A stretch of 53,919 nt of DNA, from positions 1-53,919 of the forward strand of contig JAPLNX010000104.1 of the NCBI GenBank assembly GCA_026400935.1. Reading direction: 5' to 3'. A program made the position numbers and the translations under genes. Shown one piece after another: positions 36,539-47,054 of the stretch (its first letter is position 1; the number at the start of each line of letters is the position of its first letter). This stretch comes from Planctomycetia bacterium (lineage in GTDB: Bacteria > Planctomycetota > Planctomycetia > Planctomycetales > Planctomycetaceae). Below the pieces are notes generated by a model, which was given only the letters and a program-made list of their open reading frames with translations, searched no databases and had not been told where the DNA came from.

Positions 36539-38827
36539 CTAAGACGTCGCTTTCAGTTTGAGTTCCAATTTCTCAATCAACTTTTTGTCCGGATGCTTGT
36601 CTTCCTTCGCATCCTGGAGTGCCTTCTTCCAATTTTCGATCGCTTTGCCTTTCTGGCCAAGTTTGTCTTGAGCGTCTCCGAGGTGATCCCAGATCGTCGC
36701 ATCACCGCCACGAGGAGAACTCGCGGACTTCTCCAAGAAGGGTATCGCATCTTGATACTTACCGAGCTTGTAAAGCACCCAACCCATACTGTCTTGATAA
36801 GCGACGTTGTCAGGCTCGGCCTTCATCGCCTTTTCGATCATGCTACGAGCCTGCTCTAAGTTCTTCCCTTGGTCGGCGTAGAGATAACCGAGGTCGTTGT
36901 TGACCGACGGATCGTCAGGCGATTCGGCCAGGACCTTTTCCAAAATCTCTTCACCTTTGCGAACTTCACCCTTTTGAACATGGATGTTCGACAGGCTGTA
37001 TTGGCACTGACGCGCAAGTCGATGTTGCGCATGCTTTTCAATGAATGCCTCCAGCAACGGGACCGCCTTGTCCCAATTGTGAGCGTGGTAATGCACCCAA
37101 GCTTCTTGAAATGCCAGGAGCGGATGATCTGGGATTGCTTTGCGAGCTTCTGCAATCGCTTCCAAGGCGGCGTCTGTGTTGCCGGCCATCTCCTCTGCTT
37201 GCGAGAGCATGAAAAGGAAGTTCGGGCGAGCATTCAAGAGCGACGCATCTTTGACTGCCTCTTGAAAGACTTTCGCAGCCTCGGCGAACTTGCGAGCGTC
37301 GAGCAACAACTTGCCGAGTTCTTCATAGATGCCGCTCGCCTTATCACGACGCAGCTTCAACGCATGGCGGTAAAACTTTTCGGATAAGTCCGCTTGCTTC
37401 CCTTGAGCAGCGATCTTGGCGAGCAACAAGCTGCTACCGAAATCGAGCTTAGCCGCATCACTTTCTGTATGTTGTTTTCCAACTTCCAATAATCCAGCCA
37501 CCAACTTTTCATCCGCTGCAATCGCTTGCAGTTCGCGTTCAAGATCGTCGGCAGACTTTTCCAATTCCGACTCACGGGACATTGCTAGCGATAGGGCTTG
37601 CAGCAATTCGGTCGGGCGATTTTGCCGTCGATAAAGCGACGCCAAACCAACATAGCCTTCGATCGTTTTCTCTTTGTCCAATGTCTTCTTGTAGAGCTTC
37701 TCTGCATCGTCGAACCTTTTCACTTCGACATATTGTTGAGCCAGAAAGAATTGCAATGTGAGGTTGTGCTGATCTTTTTCGGCGAGTTGTTCCAAACGAG
37801 AGACCAGATCGCCAGATTTTCCCTGAGCCTTCAAAACCTCGGCCAGTAATTGATACGCGGCCTTCCCTTTCGATTGCAGTTGCGCATCAAAGTATGTCTG
37901 CAATTGTTCGAGAGCTTTGTCCGATTTCGCCGTCATCAAATACGCTTGAGCTAAGCTGAAGGCGATGTTGCCTGGTTTTGTTTTCTTGGCCTTCGCCGCT
38001 CGCTCTAAAGCGACGATCGCACGATCAGGACGCTTCGCTTCCAAGAAGACTTGGCCGATTGCCTCGTAGGTCGTCCGCTGATGCTTTTCCAATTCCGACT
38101 TCATCTGAAAGTCGAGGTGATACTTGTCCGGGTCGATTTTCGCATCGAAGACGACTTCAAAAGCATCTGCCGATTTCTCAACCTGACCGGTGATCAAATA
38201 CAAAAACGCGAGGTCACGCATGATTGCGACATATTGACCGGATTGACGGTCGAGCTTGTTTGATCGCGAGGCTTGTTCCAATAGTTTGAGCGCTTCAGGA
38301 ATCTTCTCTTTCGTCGCCAAATGAATCCCGACTCGCTGCAATAACAGAAAGTCGTCAGGCATCAATTCGATCGCTTTCAGCGAGTACTTGATCGCTAAAT
38401 CAGAGTCGTTCAGACCGAATGCCAATGGGATCAATGCACGATAAACCTCAACGGCATTCGGGTTGAGTTGAACTGATTTTTCATAGGCTTCCAGCGCGCC
38501 TTTGAATTCCTCACGCTGCTCTAGAAACCGTCCCTTCAGGTACCAGGACATCGCGTCGAGTCGCTTTTGGTCATCTGGTGTGCGCGGACGAATCGGGGCG
38601 AGCTTTTCGGGTGGATCGTTGAAGTCGATCCGAAAATCACCGCGAGTCATCGTGCGGTGATTCGAGTCAGGAGGCGGACTCTTTTCTTGAGCAAAACTCC
38701 CGGCAAAGAGACTTGCCGTAGCTATCAAGTCGAGCCCAACACTGCCTCCGAAGAAGGCGATGCCGAAGATGGCAATCGAGCCTGCGGTTTGAATGAATCG
38801 GCCGATCCATTGTCGTGACTGTGTCAT
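36539..38827 (-). CDS. Large TPR protein with signal anchor
   Basis: A 762-residue protein with an N-terminal hydrophobic segment (TAGSIAIFGIAFFGGSVGLD, then LIATASLFAGSFAQE) that looks like a signal peptide or anchor. It carries many tetratricopeptide repeats: EEFKGALEAYEKSVQLNPNA, YVGLASLYRRQNRPTELLQA and PDNVAYQDSMGWVLYKLGKY, the last with strong TPR consensus. The C-terminus ends KLIEKLELKLKATS. It is likely periplasmic or membrane-bound and a protein-protein scaffold, like the TPR outer-membrane-assembly and peptidoglycan-linked proteins; the partner is unknown. It is followed by the palindromes at 36457-36538 and then yebC-ruvB on the same strand. Confidence 0.88.
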   Translation of the reverse strand: MTQSRQWIGRFIQTAGSIAIFGIAFFGGSVGLDLIATASLFAGSFAQEKSPPPDSNHRTMTRGDFRIDFNDPPEKLAPIRPRTPDDQKRLDAMSWYLKGRFLEQREEFKGALEAYEKSVQLNPNAVEVYRALIPLAFGLNDSDLAIKYSLKAIELMPDDFLLLQRVGIHLATKEKIPEALKLLEQASRSNKLDRQSGQYVAIMRDLAFLYLITGQVEKSADAFEVVFDAKIDPDKYHLDFQMKSELEKHQRTTYEAIGQVFLEAKRPDRAIVALERAAKAKKTKPGNIAFSLAQAYLMTAKSDKALEQLQTYFDAQLQSKGKAAYQLLAEVLKAQGKSGDLVSRLEQLAEKDQHNLTLQFFLAQQYVEVKRFDDAEKLYKKTLDKEKTIEGYVGLASLYRRQNRPTELLQALSLAMSRESELEKSADDLERELQAIAADEKLVAGLLEVGKQHTESDAAKLDFGSSLLLAKIAAQGKQADLSEKFYRHALKLRRDKASGIYEELGKLLLDARKFAEAAKVFQEAVKDASLLNARPNFLFMLSQAEEMAGNTDAALEAIAEARKAIPDHPLLAFQEAWVHYHAHNWDKAVPLLEAFIEKHAQHRLARQCQYSLSNIHVQKGEVRKGEEILEKVLAESPDDPSVNNDLGYLYADQGKNLEQARSMIEKAMKAEPDNVAYQDSMGWVLYKLGKYQDAIPFLEKSASSPRGGDATIWDHLGDAQDKLGQKGKAIENWKKALQDAKEDKHPDKKLIEKLELKLKATS

Positions 38828-38967
38828 GACCAGAGCTTCCTTGGACTGGCAATTGAAACCAAAGTCACCGGCGAAGCACCAAGCGTTCGCAAGCGGCGGC
38901 GGATTCTAGCGAGCACTTCCAAGCGGGACCAAGCCGGGTTCGCCTATGACTCAAAATGCACGGAACT

Positions 38968-39831
38968 TTACCGAGGCTTCTTTTTCGCAGGAGCCACCTT
39001 TGTCGGACGCTTGGCTGTTGGCTTTTTCGTCTCGTGATGGACAGCCGTCTTACCCGAAGGCTTCGCTACTGACTTACTCGGCGCGGCTTTTGCTATCGGT
39101 TTAGCTTTCGCAAGCTTGTCGGCATTGGTGATCAGATCCTCCATGCGGTCGAGCATCTCCTCAACGTCGAATCCCTCTGGAGGGGGCTTAGGCTTTGTGA
39201 AGTGCGGCAACAATCGAGGGTCTGAAGCGAACAGTCGGAGGTAATGACAGAAGATCGGCGCATCAGATTTTAAGATTGCCGCTTTGAGGCCATCGGACGC
39301 ATCGTGCGTCGTTGCACCGGGTGTCGCCAACCCCAACCACACGGCGGCGTCTCGCATGTGATCATCAATTGGGATCATGTGCGTGCCGAGTGCCGTATGC
39401 AGCGTGTGTGCTTGAATGAAGCTGGTGATGAAGCGGATTTTTTGAATTTGCTTCTCGGCCAGTTCGAGCGTCTTACGTTTGAGTGGTTCAAAGTCGAAAT
39501 CAAAATTGATCTCGAAGACATATTGCAGGATCGCTCGAATCCGAGCAGCACGCGCTTCGGGTTCAGATAGTCCTTCAAATACAGGGGTCAGCTCGTAGTA
39601 AGTGCTGACTCGAATCTCATTCATGTCGTGGAAAACTGAATGCAACCGGTCGTAAGCGGCATCTGCGAGTTCCGGAGTCGAATTTTCCAAGCAAACGGCG
39701 TACAGCATCGTCTCCAAAACCGACCGATCTTTTTTATGAGCGGCTGGTTTGTAGTGCTTCTTCAGCAGGGTGACGAGCTTCTTGCAAAGCCCTTGCAGGT
39801 CGGACGCTTTGGTCTTCTTGAGGATGGCCAT
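38968..39831 (-). CDS. Divergent HhH-GPD (endonuclease III-like) protein with Lys/Ala-rich tail
   Basis: A 287-residue protein from the ATG at 39831 (TTG at 39837 also open). Residues about 30-170 resemble the helical HhH-GPD fold: SVLETMLYAVCLENSTPELA at the place of EndoIII 'LLsaQtsd', ELTPVFEGLSEPEARAARIR, then ALGTHMIPIDDHMRDAAVWL like EndoIII 'vDtHv.Rv'. The Asp equivalent to the catalytic Asp is present, but the LPGVGxKTA helix-hairpin-helix is replaced (KQIQKIRFITSFIQAHTLHT). The last about 50 residues are KAKPIAKAAPSKSVAKPSGK-type, rich in Lys, Ala, Pro, like histone-H1-type tails that bind DNA. It could be a non-catalytic DNA-binding relative. The call is by pattern and is tentative. 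Confidence 0.5.
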   Translation of the reverse strand: MAILKKTKASDLQGLCKKLVTLLKKHYKPAAHKKDRSVLETMLYAVCLENSTPELADAAYDRLHSVFHDMNEIRVSTYYELTPVFEGLSEPEARAARIRAILQYVFEINFDFDFEPLKRKTLELAEKQIQKIRFITSFIQAHTLHTALGTHMIPIDDHMRDAAVWLGLATPGATTHDASDGLKAAILKSDAPIFCHYLRLFASDPRLLPHFTKPKPPPEGFDVEEMLDRMEDLITNADKLAKAKPIAKAAPSKSVAKPSGKTAVHHETKKPTAKRPTKVAPAKKKPR

Positions 39832-40012
39832 GAGCAACGCACCTGAATTTGAAAGTCGATAGTATCGGGAAAATTTTGGACAACGAGAGGCTTCACGTTC
39901 GCATCAACTCGCTGGCAAAGGTACGGGACGCTGCCAGAGCCAAGGCCAAAGATGAGCTTGTTGTTTTTTGGGGAAAGAACAAGGCCCGATTGGCTCATTC
40001 TCAAAAGTTGTT

Positions 40013-40468
40013 TTATTGGTCTTCATCGTCGTCCTCACCAAACTCGCCATCGTCATCAGACTCATCGCCATGATCGTCTGATTCACCATCTGCCTCTGCG
40101 ATCGCAGCATTCGCTTCAGAAACCGTCGCCTCTGCTACATGTAGGTCTGCAGATGTTTCCGTCAAACTCGCCAACCAATTGGGTTCCAAAACAAACTTCA
40201 GTACCGGTGTGTTTCGAGTATCTAAACGCTCTGCGATTTTCGACTGCAAAAACCCTCTCGCAGAATCGAGACCATGTAAGGTGAGAGACTGTACCTTCTC
40301 ATCGCCACGTACGCCGATATGAACCTTAGCTGCCCTCAAATCATCCGTTGTTTCGACATGCAGGATCGTGACATTTTTCACTCGCGGATCGCGAAGCTGA
40401 AACAACATCGCCGAACTGAGTGTCTCCAAAATGGCCTGATTCACTTTGGCAATCCGGCGTGACGGCAT
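40013..40468 (-). CDS. rbfA: Ribosome-binding factor A with acidic tail
   Basis: RbfA is a KH-fold protein that helps mature the 30S subunit and acts at the 5' end of 16S rRNA. The 151-residue protein begins PSRRIAKVNQAILETLSSAM, then FQLRDPRVKNVTILHVETTD and LRAAKVHIGV, all family blocks. The KH region ends at about residue 105. A tail of about 30 residues is strongly acidic (SDDHGDESDDDGEFGEDDDE) and not part of the usual RbfA. It lies 136 nt after infB in the usual nusA-infB-rbfA order. Confidence 0.93.
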   Translation of the reverse strand: MPSRRIAKVNQAILETLSSAMLFQLRDPRVKNVTILHVETTDDLRAAKVHIGVRGDEKVQSLTLHGLDSARGFLQSKIAERLDTRNTPVLKFVLEPNWLASLTETSADLHVAEATVSEANAAIAEADGESDDHGDESDDDGEFGEDDDEDQ

Positions 40469-40604
40469 CGTTACAAATCCAAAACGAGAAACTCAATCTT
40501 CAGAACAAACATCAGACAAAAAGACCATCCGAAGACGAACCGGAAAACATCAACCATTGGACGTTCATTGATATTGCCTGGAGGCGAACGGCATCCAGTT
40601 CACC

Positions 40605-43433
40605 TCAATCCATCGTCCGCTTCACTTCCTCAATACGATACGCCTCCAGCAGGTCACCCTCCTTCACATCATTGAAGTGCTCAAGCCGGATACCACATTC
40701 CATTCCTTCGCGAACTTCACGTGCATCCTCTTTCACTCGCTTGAGTGATGCGATGCCATAATCGTTGAGAATTTTTTGATCGCGAATCAATCGAATTCGA
40801 CTGTTGCGCTCGATGTTACCGCTAAGTACACGGCAGCCAGCGATCGTTCCAGTGCGGCTAATGCTGAAGGTTTGCAAAACAATTGCTCGCCCTGTCGAAA
40901 CCTGGCGTTTCTCAGGTGTAAGCAATCCTTCCAACGCGACCTTAATCTCATCCGTGACTTCATAGATGATCTGATATCGACGGATATCAACACCTTCTTT
41001 GTCAGCTAAAGTCACTGCACGATCATCAGCAATCACGTGGAACGCGACGATGATCGCCCCCGACGCACTTGCCAAGTAAATATCGCTTTCGTTTACGCCA
41101 CCAACTGCCGCATGCAACAAGTTGACACGAACTTCCGGGTGGTCGAACTTTGCCAATTCGTGCTTGAGCGCCTCGATCGAACCCGGCGTATCTGCCTTGA
41201 TGATCAGCGGCAAATCCTTGATTGCGTTTTCGCGATCCGAATTGAGAATGTCATCCAGCGTTCGCTTGCGAGTCCGACCGGACAATGTCGTACTGCGCCC
41301 TCGTTGCTGACGAATCTCAGCGATCTCGCGAGCGGCATCGAGATCGTCCATTACGAAGAACTGCTCGCCAGCATTCGGCATGATATCCAAGCCTGCCACT
41401 CGCACCGGAGTCGATGGCGGAGCCTCGGACACTTCCTCATCGCGATCGTTATACAACGCTCGGATACGCCCATGAGCACCAGCACAAAGAATAATATCCC
41501 CGACTCGCAACGTCCCCTGACGGACCATCATTAATGCCAACACCCCACGACCTTCGTCGCGGAAGCCCTCCAAACAAAGGCCAACAGCCGGGCGGTTCGG
41601 GTTCGCTTTCAATTCGTGAACTTCAGCGGTCAGCAGTAACAACTCCAACAGGTCATCGAGGCCAACTCCAGTGATTCCGGATGTGCGGACCATTTCAACC
41701 TCGCCGCCCCACTCCTGCACCAGCAGCCCATGGGTCGCCAAATCGCTGAGCAATTTTTGTTCGTTGCGATCCGGCAGGTCAATCTTGTTCATTGCCACCA
41801 CGACCGTCGCTCCCGACGCCTTTGCATGAGCAATGCATTCAATCGTTTGCGGCATAACGCCGTCATTCGCTGCAACAACCAGTACGATGACGTCAGTAAC
41901 GTTGGCACCACGAGCTCGCATTTCACCGAAAGCAGCGTGCCCCGGTGTGTCCACGAACGTTACTTTATGCCCGTTGTGTTCAATTTGATACGCCCGGATG
42001 TGTTGAGTAATGCCTCCCGCTTCGCCGCCAGCGACATTCGATGACCGAATCTTGTCGAGCAGCGTCGTTTTACCATGATCGACGTGTCCGAGGATTGTAA
42101 CGATCGGCGGGCGAGTGACTAAATTCTCCGGCGCATCAATGACCTTAAGGGTCTCCATCAACTCTTCTTCGAGATCTTTCTCTCGCAGAATGGTCAACTC
42201 AACGCCGAGTTCCATCGACAATTCAAGCGCCAATTCCTCTTCTATCGCATCGTTGATGCCGACCATCTTGTTTTGCTTAAACAAGATGCCCATCAGCGCC
42301 TTAACAGGTCGCCCCATTGCCTCAGACAACGATCGCAGTGAAATCGGGAGTTCAACTTCCGCGTGCGTCTTGTGCTCGCCGTAGGTCACAGTTTTCGGGC
42401 GACGCATTCGCACGCGAGTCCGTGTGGGGCGATCTTCATCTTCATCAGCCGGAATTTCGACGCGAGTATGTCTCTTTTGGCGACGCTCTTCACGCGTACC
42501 AACCAGCACACCACCCGGCCCCTTCCCTTTTGTCCGTTCCGCCTCTTCCTCTTCGTGAGTCATCATCCGCTTGCGCGGCGCAACTGGAGACTTTTTCCCT
42601 TCGACAACCTGACTCACTCGACCAGCCAACGGACCGGTATGGTCGAAGTCGGCAGTGATCTTAATATCTGGCTTCTGAGCCGGACGATCGTCTCTCTTCG
42701 CTTTAACCACAGGCGCGTCAGGAATCGCGGCCAATTGCGGAAGATTCGGCTTCGCTTTGCGCACGGTGCCGGTTGGCCGCATGTCACCGGTTGACCCGAT
42801 TGGTCGCATTTCGCGCAACTTAGTCGGGGTCGCCCCATGTGGGGTGATGTAGTCTTCTCTGCGATGCGCACCAACGACTGCCGGGTCATCGACTATCACA
42901 CCGTCATCCGAATCAACCGCGCCGACTTCTGGGAGGCCAAGAACTTCAGACTGCGGGACAACTTCAGGGGTTGCGAGAACCTCTAATACCGCCACTTTTT
43001 CAACAACCGCATCCTTAACTTCTGGAGCTGCAGCCGGAGCAACCACCTGTTCCAAGACCGCTGGTTCCTCAGGCTCTTCCTTAGGTTCGCGCAGCGGTTT
43101 GGAAGAAGACAGCGGTCGCATGACCGGGGCCATTGTCCGTGGAGCCGTTGGGATCGTCTTAATTGGGCGAGCCTTAGCGGCCACCTCAACAGGCACGTCT
43201 CGCGGCAGTACAGGAACATCACTTTTCGCAGGCTTGGTACTCTTGGAGTTGATGTAACCCAAAACGACATCGCGCTCGGCCGGAGAAATGCTGGCCAACG
43301 CCGACGCCTTCACCGGGATGCCAGCATCATTACAATGCTGGATCAGCACTTTGCTGTCCATACCCAGCTCTTTCGCCAATGCGAAAATACGAACTTTGAG
43401 CTGCTGTTTGTCCTCAGCCAGATTCTCGGTCAA
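40605..43433 (-). CDS. infB: Translation initiation factor IF-2
   Basis: A 942-residue GTPase that places initiator tRNA on the 30S subunit. The start is a TTG at 43433 (GAGGG 8 nt upstream); no earlier ATG exists in frame, and IF2_N begins at residue 12 ([20 protein letters not shown]). A long, low-complexity linker rich in Pro/Glu/Val spans residues 65-330. The G domain has [15 protein letters not shown] (G1, about residue 447), GGITQHI (G2), [15 protein letters not shown] (G3) and AMNKIDLP (G4). Domains II-IV continue through GYCLEGF-type and [20 protein letters not shown] blocks to the fMet-tRNA-binding C2 domain ending [10 protein letters not shown]. It follows nusA by 77 nt. Confidence 0.97.
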   Translation of the reverse strand: MTENLAEDKQQLKVRIFALAKELGMDSKVLIQHCNDAGIPVKASALASISPAERDVVLGYINSKSTKPAKSDVPVLPRDVPVEVAAKARPIKTIPTAPRTMAPVMRPLSSSKPLREPKEEPEEPAVLEQVVAPAAAPEVKDAVVEKVAVLEVLATPEVVPQSEVLGLPEVGAVDSDDGVIVDDPAVVGAHRREDYITPHGATPTKLREMRPIGSTGDMRPTGTVRKAKPNLPQLAAIPDAPVVKAKRDDRPAQKPDIKITADFDHTGPLAGRVSQVVEGKKSPVAPRKRMMTHEEEEAERTKGKGPGGVLVGTREERRQKRHTRVEIPADEDEDRPTRTRVRMRRPKTVTYGEHKTHAEVELPISLRSLSEAMGRPVKALMGILFKQNKMVGINDAIEEELALELSMELGVELTILREKDLEEELMETLKVIDAPENLVTRPPIVTILGHVDHGKTTLLDKIRSSNVAGGEAGGITQHIRAYQIEHNGHKVTFVDTPGHAAFGEMRARGANVTDVIVLVVAANDGVMPQTIECIAHAKASGATVVVAMNKIDLPDRNEQKLLSDLATHGLLVQEWGGEVEMVRTSGITGVGLDDLLELLLLTAEVHELKANPNRPAVGLCLEGFRDEGRGVLALMMVRQGTLRVGDIILCAGAHGRIRALYNDRDEEVSEAPPSTPVRVAGLDIMPNAGEQFFVMDDLDAAREIAEIRQQRGRSTTLSGRTRKRTLDDILNSDRENAIKDLPLIIKADTPGSIEALKHELAKFDHPEVRVNLLHAAVGGVNESDIYLASASGAIIVAFHVIADDRAVTLADKEGVDIRRYQIIYEVTDEIKVALEGLLTPEKRQVSTGRAIVLQTFSISRTGTIAGCRVLSGNIERNSRIRLIRDQKILNDYGIASLKRVKEDAREVREGMECGIRLEHFNDVKEGDLLEAYRIEEVKRTMD

Positions 43434-43510
43434 AGGGACCCTCGGTATTGGATAGGCAAGTGTCGAAATAGCGCCTGCGGCCGGAGGTCATCGGCCGGTG
43501 TGATGAAACA

Positions 43511-44884
43511 TCACTCGGCGGTTGGTTCAGTCACGACACTCGCAGGTGGTTCGGGCTCAGTCTCTGTGTTAGGCGCGGCTTCTTCTTCGGTTGATGCAAC
43601 AACCTCTAGCGTTTCCACGACAGCAACATCAGCAGATACTGACGGTACAGAGGCAGAAGCAGCAGGAGTTCGCGCATCGATTTCTCGTTGCAACTTCATT
43701 TCCGCCTTGCGGCGGGTTTCTTCGTGTTCTTGTTTTTCGCTTTCATCGTCGGCGTGGGCAACGATTTCTTCACACTCCTCGGGGGTTAGCCCGCTCATTT
43801 CCTGAAGTTGATCCGGCTCAATCACAGACAAGTCGTAGAAGCTAAAAAAGCCCTGCGACACCAAGCTTTCCGCCAATTCCTCAGTAATATGCGGCACTTG
43901 TGAAAACGCCGCAACCGACTTTTCGAGCTGCTCGTTCAACTCGTCGCGAGTCATTACCTCAATGTCCCAGCCGACTAATTTGGAAGCAAGACGAACGTTT
44001 TGTCCACGTTTTCCGATCGCCAATGAAAGCTGATCTTCGCGGACTAATACAATCACACGACCTAACATCGGGCACAAAATAACGTCTTCAACCTCTGACG
44101 GTTGCATTGCGTTCGGAACGAGCACTTGCAGTGAATCGTTCCATCGGACAATGTCTATTCGCTCGCCTGCCAATTCATCCACAATATTCTTGATGCGTGC
44201 GCCGCGTACGCCAACACACGCTCCGACTGAGTCGATTTTGCTATCAAAGCAAGACACAGCAACCTTTGAACGATAACCCGCTTCGCGGGCAAGAGAGCGC
44301 ACTTCAATGATCCGTTCGGCAACTTCGGGGATCTCCGTCTCAAACAGGCGAAGAACAAGATCCGGGTGAGTTCGCGAGAGAATGACTTTCACTCGACTGC
44401 CTGACTTGCGAACCTCGATCACAACTGCCCTGATCCGCTCACCAATGCGATGTGATTCACCTGGGATCTGTTCGCTCTTCGGCAAAAAGCCATCAATTTT
44501 ACCAAGAGTTATAAGTGCTGAACCACCCTCAAACCGAGTCACCGCACCGCTGACCAACTGCCCCTTTAATTCTTCGTATTCATCGAAGATCGAATCCCGC
44601 TCAGCTTCACGAATCCGCTGCATCAGAACTTGCTTAGCAGTCTGGGAGGAAATTCGTCCGAGAATTTCACCAAGCATGTCCGGGTCAATATCTTTTTCAT
44701 CACACTTAACAGTGGGATTACCAGTGTTCGGGTCAATTGACGCCGCGATTTGAAAATCCTCGCCGAAGTGCTTTTTAGCAGCCGACAAGATCGCCTGCTC
44801 CAGTGCTTCAACGACGATGGTCTTGTCGATATTGCGATCGCGGTGCAATGCATCGACGAATCGTAAGACGTCCGCCCCGTTCAT
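43511..44884 (-). CDS. nusA: Transcription elongation/termination factor NusA
   Basis: NusA binds RNA polymerase and controls pausing, termination and antitermination. From the ATG at 44884 (AAAGGAAAAGT upstream) it has 457 residues; the frame back to 45016 crosses the leader terminator and is not coding. The N-terminal polymerase-binding domain ([20 protein letters not shown]) is followed by an S1 domain ([20 protein letters not shown]), KH1 ([20 protein letters not shown]) and KH2 ([20 protein letters not shown]). A helix-hairpin-helix acidic repeat region ([20 protein letters not shown], then [14 protein letters not shown]) precedes an acidic Ala/Glu-rich tail. It heads nusA-infB-rbfA; the usual first gene rimP is not upstream. 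Confidence 0.97.
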   Translation of the reverse strand: MNGADVLRFVDALHRDRNIDKTIVVEALEQAILSAAKKHFGEDFQIAASIDPNTGNPTVKCDEKDIDPDMLGEILGRISSQTAKQVLMQRIREAERDSIFDEYEELKGQLVSGAVTRFEGGSALITLGKIDGFLPKSEQIPGESHRIGERIRAVVIEVRKSGSRVKVILSRTHPDLVLRLFETEIPEVAERIIEVRSLAREAGYRSKVAVSCFDSKIDSVGACVGVRGARIKNIVDELAGERIDIVRWNDSLQVLVPNAMQPSEVEDVILCPMLGRVIVLVREDQLSLAIGKRGQNVRLASKLVGWDIEVMTRDELNEQLEKSVAAFSQVPHITEELAESLVSQGFFSFYDLSVIEPDQLQEMSGLTPEECEEIVAHADDESEKQEHEETRRKAEMKLQREIDARTPAASASVPSVSADVAVVETLEVVASTEEEAAPNTETEPEPPASVVTEPTAE

Positions 44885-44956
44885 ACTTTTCCTTTCGTGG
44901 GATCGGGTGAGTCGACCCCCAGTCGCCAGACAACCTGCCGACGGTTCCCGTGGAAC

Positions 44957-44980
44957 AAAAAAAGCGGGCGTCAACCCACT
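44957..44980 (-). terminator. Possible leader terminator before nusA
   Basis: On the minus strand AGTGGG (44980 down to 44975) and CCCGCT (44968-44963 region) form a 6-bp stem around TTGACG, directly followed by a run of seven T residues (44957-44963). It sits about 75 nt before the nusA start, inside the presumed leader. It may work as an attenuator through which NusA limits its own operon. The stem is short, so efficiency is uncertain. Confidence 0.55.
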
Positions 44981-45199
44981 TTTCTCGTTGCTGCCGCAAA
45001 GCGACAGCACACTCAACCATCAGAGCTAAGCCATCAAAGACGCTACCAAAAGGAACGTCCTAGAACCGACACGTCTACATAGTCGACTTCCTCACGCGTT
45101 TTCACGCGGTTATGCCAACATCCAGATTAGTGTCGTCGGAGTCACCGAAATCAATCGGGTCTTCGACGGCTTCTGCCCATCCTGCTGAGCGGGGACGTG

Positions 45200-45228
45200 A
45201 CATTACTTTTGGCCACCCGGACTGTCAA
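45200..45228 (-). promoter_or_regulatory. Candidate sigma-70-type promoter of nusA-infB-rbfA
   Basis: On the minus strand TTGACA (45228-45223) is followed after exactly 17 nt by TAATGT (45205-45200). The -35 box is perfect and the -10 box is weak (three of six, with a T at the last position). If used, transcription would start near 45193, giving a leader of about 310 nt before nusA that contains the terminator at 44957-44980. No known gene intervenes between 45017 and 45582. Confidence 0.35.
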
Positions 45229-45581
45229 GGAGCAGCACGCGACTGTCGGATCAACAAGGCAAGTTCACAAGGGTCACACGCCCTTGAAAATGCGACAACT
45301 TATGGTAGTACGAACGACACCATTCTCCATAAACGACAGTGCAATGAGGTTGTGCCCTAATTCGAGTTCTAACACAACAGGGCCACTGAGCACGGCGCGA
45401 TAACGCGGAGTAATTACGAGTCCCAAAAGTAACCGCGAGGCCACTCCTGCCAAGACATCGGAAGTCTGTCGAGCGCGATTATTTCTTGGGACGCGTATAA
45501 GGCGCGTTCGCAAATGCCCCCCTAGTAACCGGGGGCTAAACACAAGAGCAATCGCTTGATGATCGCCGACAAGCATAAGAA

Positions 45582-45671
<90 letters not shown>

Positions 45672-45852
45672 GATCCGCGTGCGGACGGGCGAAATATAGT
45701 GGCCAGACATCGGAACGCAACGTTGGCGTGATGACTTCCTTTCGATTGCTTGGCTGTGGTTACGTTTGTTGTGCTATCGGGTAAGTGAAATGAAGATCCG
45801 ACAATTCAGCTTGCCTTGTATTCTCCGAAAACGTTCGGCATCGTCTGACACC

Positions 45853-47013
45853 ATGAATGTTGTGCATTTCATTACGCGACTGATCATTGGTGGGGCGCAG
45901 GAAAACACGCTGCTGACGGTTGAGGACCAGCATCGCGACTATGGTGACCAAGTAACTCTTGTCACCGGACCGGGTTTGGGACCGGAAGGAAGTCTGGAGG
46001 ATCGGGCTCGGCGAGGGGGCTTTGGTTTCCGAGTTTTGCCGAAACTTCATCGAGCCATACGGCCATGGCAAGACTGGCGAGCATATCGAGCCATGATCGA
46101 GATGCTGCGAGAGATCAAGCCGCAGATCGTTCACACTCACAGTTCGAAAGCAGGCATTATCGGTCGAGCGGCAGCCGCAAAACTTGGTATCCCAGCGGTT
46201 CACACCATTCACGGGGCCTCGTTTCATTACGGACAAAGTGTGCTCGCCTATGAGGCATACCGGCTTGCGGAGCAATGGGCGGCAAAGCGATGCGTGAAGA
46301 TCATCAGCGTGGCTGATGCAATGACCGAACAGTACGCCGCAGCGGGTATCGCATCCAAGGAAAAGTTCGTAACGATCTCCAGCGGCATGGAAGTCGAGCC
46401 GTTCTTGTCACCGCCTCGACAGCGCGACGTCGTGCGACGGGAACTCGGCATCGGCTCTGGCGATGTCGTCATCGGTAAGATCGCCCGGTTGTTTCATCTC
46501 AAGGGGCACGAATTTGTCATCGCAGCCGCACAGAAGATTGTCCTCGAACATCCAAACACAAAATTCCTTTTCGTCGGTAACGGCATTTTGCGTGAACGAT
46601 ATCAGCAATACATAGACTCGCTCGGCCTCACGAAGAACTTCATATTCACGGGCCTTGTGCCTCCTGACCGAGTTCCTGAATTGATTCATGCGATGGACAT
46701 CGTCGTACATACCAGTTTATGGGAAGGGCTTGCTCGTGTGCTGCCTCAGGGGCTGATCGCTGGGAAACCGGTCGTCAGTTACGACGTTGACGGTGCTCGC
46801 GAAGTCGTTATTTCTGGCGAGAACGGCTATCTGCTCCCACCACAATCAGTCGAGGAGTTGTCTCACGCACTGAGCATTCTAGTGGCCGATCCTGCTCTTC
46901 GCGCGTCTTTCGGCAACGCAGGTCGCGATCGGTTCACCGATCAATTCCGCCATCAAACGATGACCCGACGCATCCGTGAAGTTTACGCAGAAGTGTTGAG
47001 CAACCAACCGTGA
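45853..47013 (+). CDS. GT4-family glycosyltransferase
   Basis: A 386-residue GT-B glycosyltransferase of family 4. I chose the ATG at 45853, where the family N-terminus MNVVHFITRLIIGGAQENTL begins; an ATG at 45790 is in frame and possible. HTHSSKAGIIGRAAAAKLGI and VHTIHGASFHYG are the acceptor-side loops. The donor side has IGKIARLFHLKGHEFVIAA, FVGNGILRERYQQ and VHTSLWEGLARVLPQGLIAG, a form of the E-X7-E motif in which the second Glu is Gln. GKPVVSYDVDGAREVV follows. It probably transfers a sugar from a nucleotide sugar to a lipid or polysaccharide precursor. No other glycan genes are next to it. Confidence 0.92.
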   Translation: MNVVHFITRLIIGGAQENTLLTVEDQHRDYGDQVTLVTGPGLGPEGSLEDRARRGGFGFRVLPKLHRAIRPWQDWRAYRAMIEMLREIKPQIVHTHSSKAGIIGRAAAAKLGIPAVHTIHGASFHYGQSVLAYEAYRLAEQWAAKRCVKIISVADAMTEQYAAAGIASKEKFVTISSGMEVEPFLSPPRQRDVVRRELGIGSGDVVIGKIARLFHLKGHEFVIAAAQKIVLEHPNTKFLFVGNGILRERYQQYIDSLGLTKNFIFTGLVPPDRVPELIHAMDIVVHTSLWEGLARVLPQGLIAGKPVVSYDVDGAREVVISGENGYLLPPQSVEELSHALSILVADPALRASFGNAGRDRFTDQFRHQTMTRRIREVYAEVLSNQP

Positions 47014-47054
47014 GTTACAATGTCGCGACGATGTGCGCTCAACTGTCACTGAAT

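Noticed and set aside
45102-45203. A 33-codon minus-strand frame (MSRPRSAGWAEAVEDPIDFG ...) upstream of nusA
   Set aside because: Looks protein-like, but its ATG lies within the -10 box of the promoter candidate and has no ribosome binding site; kept only as a note.
45520-45540. GCCCCC/GGGGGC hairpin downstream of tRNA-Ser as a terminator
   Set aside because: No T-run follows the stem on the tRNA strand.
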